From: G965247475 sp965247475
Lineage (GTDB): Bacteria > Chloroflexota > UBA11872
Assembly: GCA_965247475.1 (NCBI GenBank)
Contig: OZ252016.1
Coordinates: 1,240,001-1,304,000 of the forward strand
Direction: 5' to 3'
Length of the DNA stretch: 64,000 nucleotides
Position numbers and translations under genes: made by a program. This document shows, one piece after another, positions 59,071-64,000 of this stretch (position 1 is its first letter; the number at the start of each line of letters is the position of its first letter). Under the pieces are notes generated by a model, which saw nothing but the letters and a program-made list of their open reading frames with translations, ran no database searches and was not told the origin of the DNA.

Positions 59071-60723
59071 ATGACAGCGGTCTCGCCAACGCTGGCCGCG
59101 GGCCGTCTGGCCCGCCGCGCTCCCGGTCGGGCCGCATCCCCGGCCTTGGTGACCACCGCGGTGGCCGTGGCGGGCGTGCTGGTGATCCCGCTGGCGTATT
59201 TGGTGATTCGCACGCTCGGAGCGGGCGGAGACGCCTGGGAGCTGCTCGCGCGGCCACGGACCATCGCCATCGTCGGGCGCACGCTGCTGCTCGTGGCGTC
59301 CGTGACGGCGGCGGCGATCATCATCGCGGTCCCGCTTGCGTGGTTGACGACGAGAACCGATCTGCCGGGCCGGCGCACCTGGGCCGTGATAACCGTGTTG
59401 CCGCTGGTGCTGCCGAGCTATGTGGCGGCCTTCACGTACACGGTGGCGCTCGGACCGCGCGGGGTGCTGCAGCAGCTGTTGGAGGCTCCCTTTGGCGTCG
59501 AGCGGTTGCCCTCGATCTTCGGATTCCCTGGCGCATTCCTGACGCTCACGCTGCTTACATACCCGTACATTCTGTTGCCGGCACAGGCCGGGCTTCGAAG
59601 GCTCGACCCCGCGTACGGGGAGGTCGGGCGAACGCTTGGGCTCAGCTCGTGGGGCGCGTTCAGGCGAGTGACGCTCCCCATGCTCCGGCCCGCAGTGGCG
59701 GCAGGGGCGCTGCTGGTCGCGCTTTACACCCTCAGCGACTTCGGAGCGGTGTCGCTGCTCCGCTACGAGACATTCACCTTCGCAATCCTGGTGCAGTTCG
59801 AGTCGGCGTTCGACCGAACGCTCGCCGCCACGTTCTCGCTGGCGCTCATCGTGCTTGCTGTCCTGATCCTGACCGGCGAGGCCGCAACGCGCGGGCGCGC
59901 CCGCTACCACCAGACGAGCACCGGCTCTTCCGGTCGAGCGTCGCCCGTCCGGCTTGGCCGTTGGAAGTGGCCGGCGCTTGGGGCGGTGGGGCTGCTGGCG
60001 TGCGTCGCGCTCGCGATTCCGCTGGCCGTGCTTGCTTTCTGGTTCGCGCGCGGGCTCGCGACCGGTCAGGTGCTGCCCGAGCTGTGGGAACCGCTGCGCA
60101 ATTCCCTCTTCGTCTCGGCGCTGGCCGCGGTCGTCGCGGCGCTCGCGGCCTTGCCGGTCGCCACGCTCGTCACTCGCCACCCGGGACGGGTGGCGTGGCT
60201 GGTGGAACGCGCCGCCTACATAGGGTTCGCACTGCCCGGCATCGCCGTGGCGATGGCGCTCGTGTCCTTCGGCGTGAACGTGGCTCGGCCGCTGTATCAG
60301 ACCACCGGACTCCTGATCGTGGGCTATTTGATTCTGTTCTTTCCCGCCACGCTGGGACCGATACGGTCGGCGCTGTTGCAGGTCAGCCCACGGATCGAGG
60401 AAGCGGCGCGGACGCTGGGCCGATCCCCGCTTCGAGTGACCAGCGATGTCACCGTCCCGCTGGCCCTGCCCGGGTTCCTGGCGGGTGCCGCGCTTGTCTT
60501 CCTGTTGACGATGAAGGAGCTCCCGGCCACGTTGATCCTCGGTCCGATCGGATTCAAGACGCTGGCGACCGTGACCTGGTCGGCGGCATCGGAGGCGTTC
60601 TTTGCCCAGGCTGCCGCGGCCGCGCTGGTTACCGTCGCGGTGAGCTCGGCCCCGCTCGCCTTGCTGCTTCTGCGCTGGCGCCGGGAGACGCCCATCGACA
60701 CCGGCGGCGCTCTGCGTGAGTGA
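59071..60723 (+). CDS. Ferric-iron ABC transporter permease, fused duplicate
   Basis: This 550-residue integral membrane protein has about 12 helices in two MetI-type permease halves, as in FbpB. The EAA cytoplasmic loops are EVGRTLGLSSWGAFRRVTLP and EEAARTLGRSPLRVTSDVTVP. It forms the translocation pore for iron with the lipoprotein upstream. The expected ATP-binding FbpC gene does not follow; only a decayed hydrolase fragment lies downstream. Confidence 0.88.
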   Translation: MTAVSPTLAAGRLARRAPGRAASPALVTTAVAVAGVLVIPLAYLVIRTLGAGGDAWELLARPRTIAIVGRTLLLVASVTAAAIIIAVPLAWLTTRTDLPGRRTWAVITVLPLVLPSYVAAFTYTVALGPRGVLQQLLEAPFGVERLPSIFGFPGAFLTLTLLTYPYILLPAQAGLRRLDPAYGEVGRTLGLSSWGAFRRVTLPMLRPAVAAGALLVALYTLSDFGAVSLLRYETFTFAILVQFESAFDRTLAATFSLALIVLAVLILTGEAATRGRARYHQTSTGSSGRASPVRLGRWKWPALGAVGLLACVALAIPLAVLAFWFARGLATGQVLPELWEPLRNSLFVSALAAVVAALAALPVATLVTRHPGRVAWLVERAAYIGFALPGIAVAMALVSFGVNVARPLYQTTGLLIVGYLILFFPATLGPIRSALLQVSPRIEEAARTLGRSPLRVTSDVTVPLALPGFLAGAALVFLLTMKELPATLILGPIGFKTLATVTWSAASEAFFAQAAAAALVTVAVSSAPLALLLLRWRRETPIDTGGALRE

Positions 60724-60744
60724 CCGGCAAGCATCGGGCCGTAT

Positions 60745-60885
60745 TCAGGCGGCGAACCGATCCGCCCGGCACATCAAGATGTCGCCGACCATCTCTCGGC
60801 TGGGCTGTAGCCGAACCACGTGCGCGCGGCCCGAATACAAGGCCGGGATGATGCGGCAGCGAGCGGCAATCAGCGCCCTCCTTCG
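60745..60885 (-). pseudogene. Fragment of the alpha/beta hydrolase at 61364-62194
   Basis: About 45 C-terminal residues (CRIIPALYSGRAHVVRLQPS, then ILMCRADRFAA) match the end of the hydrolase 600 bp away (RYRVIPTLYSGRGHMLPLEP, LMLWADRFVA). The nucleotide match is patchy but continuous. This is a decayed partial duplicate with no start. Confidence 0.75.
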
Positions 60886-60927
60886 GCAAGATAGTGGGTC
60901 AGACGGCTCATACCTGAGGAACGGTCG

Positions 60928-61314
60928 ATGTTTATTGGGGTCCACTCGCTCATTTTCACGACGGATGCAGAGGCCGCCCGCGCCTTCTTTCGCGACGTGC
61001 TGGAGTTGCCCTGGGTCAACGCCGGGGACGGCTGGTTGGTGTTCGCCCTGCCGCCGACGGAGATCGGCCTGCATCCCGAAGACGGCGACCGACGTCATGA
61101 GCTGCACCTGCTGTGCGATGACCTTCAGGCCACGGTGACGCGGCTGGAAGCCAAGGGCGTGAAACTGGCGGAACCGATCCACGAGGAGGTGTGGGGAATC
61201 GCGACGAAGATCGAGGTCCCCGGCGGCGCCTGGATCGGGTTGTACGAGCCGAAACACCCACTCGCCACCGATCTGCCGGCGGCGGGGATGTCGGAGATTG
61301 CCCCTGACGGGTGA
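60928..61314 (+). CDS. VOC-family protein (glyoxalase-like)
   Basis: This 128-residue single vicinal-oxygen-chelate domain begins MFIGVHSLIFTTDAEAARAFFRDVLELPW, with ELHLLCDDLQATV mid-protein and IEVPGGAWIGLYEPKHP at the end. It may be a metal-dependent isomerase, dioxygenase or antibiotic-binding protein. It is read toward the minus-strand hydrolase. Confidence 0.78.
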   Translation: MFIGVHSLIFTTDAEAARAFFRDVLELPWVNAGDGWLVFALPPTEIGLHPEDGDRRHELHLLCDDLQATVTRLEAKGVKLAEPIHEEVWGIATKIEVPGGAWIGLYEPKHPLATDLPAAGMSEIAPDG

Positions 61315-61363
61315 TGAGCTGTGGAAGCCGCCCCCGCAAGCCGGGGCAGGCATCCAGGCGTGG

Positions 61364-62194
61364 TCAGGCGACGAACCGATCCGCCCAGAGCATGAGGTCG
61401 TCGCCGACCTTCTCCCAGCCGGGCTCGAGCGGAAGCATGTGCCCGCGGCCCGAATACAGGGTCGGGATCACGCGGTAGCGAGCCGCCAACCTGCGCGCGA
61501 CCCAGAGAGCGATCGCGCGGTCCTCGGTGCCGGCGGCCACCATGACCGGACTCCTGATGCGGCTCGCGGGCACGCGCGGCGGCCAAAGGGCCAACTCACG
61601 GGCGACCCGTCTTGGCTCGGGCACATGGTGCGCCAGATGCGCCTCCGCCTCCGCGTCCGTGAGATGCGAGAAACATGTCTCGCGCACGTACGGGAAGTCC
61701 ATGCGCAGCGGACCGGGCCGAATGGGCCGGCCGAGGAACCTAGGGATGGCCTCGAGCGTCCGAAGGCCGGGCTGCAGCGTGGGAATCCCCCATGGCGCGG
61801 TGCTGCCGAGAAGGACTAGGCCCGCGACGGACGAGCGGGCCGCCACTTGCTGAGCCACCAGGCCGCCCAGGCTGAACCCGACCAGAATCGGCGCGCCGAT
61901 GTCGCGCGCCGCGGCCTCCACATCGCTGCTGTAGTCCCCGATCCCCAGACCCTCGAGCTGCGCGTGATCCGCCCCGGGCTGATGATGCCGCTGCCACACC
62001 GCATAGGTGGTGTAGCCGTGACTCGCCAAGTACGGGCCGAGCCGACGCCACACGTGGGCGCCCGACCAGAGCCCATGAATCATGAGAAACGTGTGCGGCG
62101 CTTGCAGATCGGTGGCCGCCCAGCGCAAAGCTTGAAGCGGCCCGGCGGTCACCACTTCCTCGGTGGGCGTGGGCTGGAAGATGTCGCCCATCAC
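61364..62194 (-). CDS. Alpha/beta hydrolase
   Basis: This 276-residue protein has MIHGLWSGAHVWRRL (oxyanion His-Gly), the nucleophilic Ser in ILVGFSLGGLVAQQ, AAGTEDRAIALWV (Asp) and the His of YSGRGHMLPL. It is a soluble esterase or C-C hydrolase of unknown substrate. A partial decayed copy lies at 60745-60885. Confidence 0.8.
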   Translation of the reverse strand: MMGDIFQPTPTEEVVTAGPLQALRWAATDLQAPHTFLMIHGLWSGAHVWRRLGPYLASHGYTTYAVWQRHHQPGADHAQLEGLGIGDYSSDVEAAARDIGAPILVGFSLGGLVAQQVAARSSVAGLVLLGSTAPWGIPTLQPGLRTLEAIPRFLGRPIRPGPLRMDFPYVRETCFSHLTDAEAEAHLAHHVPEPRRVARELALWPPRVPASRIRSPVMVAAGTEDRAIALWVARRLAARYRVIPTLYSGRGHMLPLEPGWEKVGDDLMLWADRFVA

Positions 62195-62233
62195 AAGTCC
62201 AGCTCTGAAACCGGCCGCGCCTCGCCCATGAGA

Positions 62234-63298
62234 CTAGGCCCCGGACGCCACCGTTGCCCGCGCCGCCTCCGCCGCGTCCGCCAGCACGTCGGCCGCCTCC
62301 TCAATATCCCCGTCCGAGATCTGATGATGCGTAGCCAGCCGAATGATGGCACCGAACCGCGGCATGCCTATTTCGACGCCGCGGCGGCGCGCGTACTCGG
62401 CGAACGACACCGCATCGATCCGGCTCGTGTCGATCCTGAGGAAGACGAGATTCGTACGCACCGGGTGCTCGAGCGTGACCCCATCTATATCCTCCATGAT
62501 CGCGCCGAGCGTCCGCGCGCGGCGATGATCCCCGGCCAGGCGTGCCGGACCGTGCCGGAGCGCCTCGAGACCGGCCGCGGCCATGACGCCGGCCTGCCGC
62601 ATGCCCCCACCCACCATCTGGCGCACGCGACGAGCTCGCGCGATCAGCTCCGCAGAGCCGACGATGAGTGAGCCGAACGGCGCGCCGAGGCCCTTTGTCA
62701 GGCAAATCTGAACGGTGTCGGCGCCGGCGGCCAGCTCCCGCACGGGCACATCGAGCGCGACTGCCGCGTTGAATATGCGGGCGCCGTCAATGTGGAGCTT
62801 GAAACCGTGCTCGGCCGCGAGATCGGCGAGCCCCCGCATCACCTCGGGTCCCCAAGGGACTCCGCCGCGCCGGTTCTGGGTGTTCTCGGCCCACAGGATC
62901 GCCGGCTTGAGGTAATGCATATCGGCGGGCGTAAGCGCCGCGCGCGCGAGCTCCGCCGTCATCACGCCGTCGGTCTCGACCGCCGTGATGGTGCAGCCGC
63001 CCAGCGCCGCGTAGCCGCCGGCCTCGAACAGCATCACGTGAGCCATCGAATCGGCCACGATCGAGTCGCCGCGCTGGGAGATCGAGAGCAGGCTGACCAG
63101 GTTGCCCATGGTGCCGCTCGCCACGAACAGGCCGTCTTCCTTCCCGAGCATGTCCGCGCCCGTCCGCTCCAGCTCCACCACGGTCGGGTCGGTCCGCGAT
63201 TGGTCGTCGCCGACCTCGGCCCGCGCCATGGCCTCGAGCATCTCGGGCGTGGGTACGGTGACGGTGTCGCTGCGAAGATTGATGCGGGGCGCTATCAC
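62234..63298 (-). CDS. ltaE: Low-specificity L-threonine aldolase
   Basis: This 354-residue PLP enzyme cleaves L-threonine (or beta-hydroxy amino acids) to glycine and an aldehyde. It has INLRSDTVTVPTPEMLEAM, VGDDQSRTDPTVVELE, FVASGTMGNLVSL, LHIDGARIFNAAVAL and the PLP lysine in CLTKGLGAPFGSLIVG. It has a clean ATG start and converges with nothing. Gene name is by family match. Confidence 0.88.
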   Translation of the reverse strand: MIAPRINLRSDTVTVPTPEMLEAMARAEVGDDQSRTDPTVVELERTGADMLGKEDGLFVASGTMGNLVSLLSISQRGDSIVADSMAHVMLFEAGGYAALGGCTITAVETDGVMTAELARAALTPADMHYLKPAILWAENTQNRRGGVPWGPEVMRGLADLAAEHGFKLHIDGARIFNAAVALDVPVRELAAGADTVQICLTKGLGAPFGSLIVGSAELIARARRVRQMVGGGMRQAGVMAAAGLEALRHGPARLAGDHRRARTLGAIMEDIDGVTLEHPVRTNLVFLRIDTSRIDAVSFAEYARRRGVEIGMPRFGAIIRLATHHQISDGDIEEAADVLADAAEAARATVASGA

Positions 63299-63521
63299 TG
63301 GGATGGGTCCTGCGGGCCGACCTCCGATTGTATTCCGCGCCGACGGGCGCCCGCGGGCGCGTGTTCGGTAATTGACCGGTCATGGTCGCGCGCTACCATC
63401 GCGATGAGGCCGCGCTAGGTGGGGAGCTAGCGGTGCCCTGCATCCGCAATCCGCTATAGCGGGCCGAATTCCTGCCTGAGGGTTTCCAGCGGCGTGGCTG
63501 CCGTCGGTTATCGACAATGAC

Positions 63522-63618
63522 AGCCGGGCCTCGTGCGACGAAGGACTCCGAACCCCGCCAGGTCCGAGAGGAAGCAACGGTAAGGGGACCCCTTCGGGCG
63601 CCGCGAGCCAACCTGGCT
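63522..63618 (+). ncRNA. ffs: Signal recognition particle small RNA (4.5S type)
   Basis: The core CCAGGTCCGAGAGGAAGCAACGG (63558-63580) has the diagnostic GGTCCG...GGAAGCA of the SRP domain IV loop. Outer arms (AGCCGGGCC... and ...GCCAACCTGGCT) pair across the ~97-nt RNA. It sits just upstream of dnaX, a common location. Confidence 0.88.
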
Positions 63619-63699
63619 CGAGGCGATACCGTCGCGTAAGTCGCCGTGCGGGAACTCGACGGCCGGTGCGCGGCCTCACAGATTGCCATGGCCAAGTGA

Positions 63700-64000
63700 G
63701 TGAGGCGCAGACTGAACGCTGATCCGAAGCCGCCTGGGTTTCAGGCGCTCTACAACAAGTACCGGCCCCGGCAGTTCGCCGAGTTCGTCGCGCAACCGCA
63801 TGTGGTGCGCACGCTTCAGAACGCCCTGCGCCACAACCGGGTCAGCCATGCCTACCTGTTTTCGGGCGAGCGGGGCACCGGCAAGACCACCGCCGCACGG
63901 TTGCTGGCGAAAGCCGTCAACTGTCTCGAGGGCGTCCAGGCCGAGCCGTGCGATCGATGCGCGCACTGCCAATCGATCGCGCAGGGCACGTTTCTCGACC
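63700..64000 (+). CDS. dnaX: DNA polymerase III gamma/tau subunit, 5' part
   Basis: The gene starts at GTG 63700 and runs off the window. The product begins with ALYNKYRPRQFAEFVAQPHVV, then HAYLFSGERGTGKTTAARLLAKAVNC (Walker A) and the zinc-binding CDRCAHC. It is the clamp-loader ATPase. At least 100 residues are seen; about 400 or more lie beyond the window. Confidence 0.92.
   Translation, partial: MRRRLNADPKPPGFQALYNKYRPRQFAEFVAQPHVVRTLQNALRHNRVSHAYLFSGERGTGKTTAARLLAKAVNCLEGVQAEPCDRCAHCQSIAQGTFLD

Overview
The window is a high-GC, gene-dense chromosomal segment, most consistent with an uncultured member of the Chloroflexota. That assignment is an inference. It rests on a Tat-exported lipoprotein solute-binding protein with a long Val/Glu/Lys/Arg repeat stalk (a style common in that phylum), a tryptophan T-box ahead of a complete trp operon, hopanoid-type genes, and many GTG/TTG starts. 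No phylogeny could be run. No phage, integrase, full insertion sequence or CRISPR array was found. Mobile DNA is limited to one small inverted-repeat element and dispersed hairpin repeats.

Positions 1-16 kb are an accessory catabolic block: a solute-binding lipoprotein, two large glycoside-hydrolase-like proteins, an acetamidase/formamidase, a 2-hydroxyacid dehydrogenase, a sugar isomerase/epimerase, an Fe-type alcohol dehydrogenase and a DHDPS-family aldolase. It also holds two related small lipoproteins and a GH32 gene broken by a small inverted-repeat element and a frameshift. Positions 16-24.6 kb hold a double metallo-beta-lactamase-fold protein, an SGNH esterase, two near-identical HpcH/HpaI aldolases flanking a broken aminoglycoside-acetyltransferase-like gene, the hopanoid-associated glycosyltransferase hpnB, a frameshifted membrane protein and a MerR/BldC-type regulator.

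Positions 24.5-29 kb (minus strand) carry an HpnA-like epimerase and a tightly overlapping four-gene set (2-hydroxyacid dehydrogenase, FGGY kinase, class II aldolase, a 124-residue unknown) that looks like a sugar or sugar-acid degradation pathway. A compositionally distinct, active-site-divergent DXS-like gene follows. Positions 31-41 kb mix housekeeping genes (apgM, selA, cysK, mnmA) with two DUF72 proteins, two family-2 glycosyltransferases and a class V aminotransferase.

Positions 41.1-49.8 kb are a T-box-controlled trp operon, trpE-G-D-C-F-(lipoprotein)-B-A-(alpha/beta hydrolase), with overlapping junctions throughout. Two tRNA-Ser genes (CGA, GGA) flank an amidohydrolase. A P450 follows, then a heavily decayed ATP-grasp/transglutaminase pair, a STAS protein and two sugar isomerases.

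Positions 57.9-60.7 kb carry a ferric-iron ABC uptake pair with two iron-box-like operators and no ATPase gene beside it. The window ends with a VOC protein, an alpha/beta hydrolase (plus a decayed partial copy), threonine aldolase, the small SRP RNA and the 5' end of dnaX. At least six loci are pseudogenes or frameshifted, so this is a genome region undergoing visible decay, or an assembly with some indel errors.
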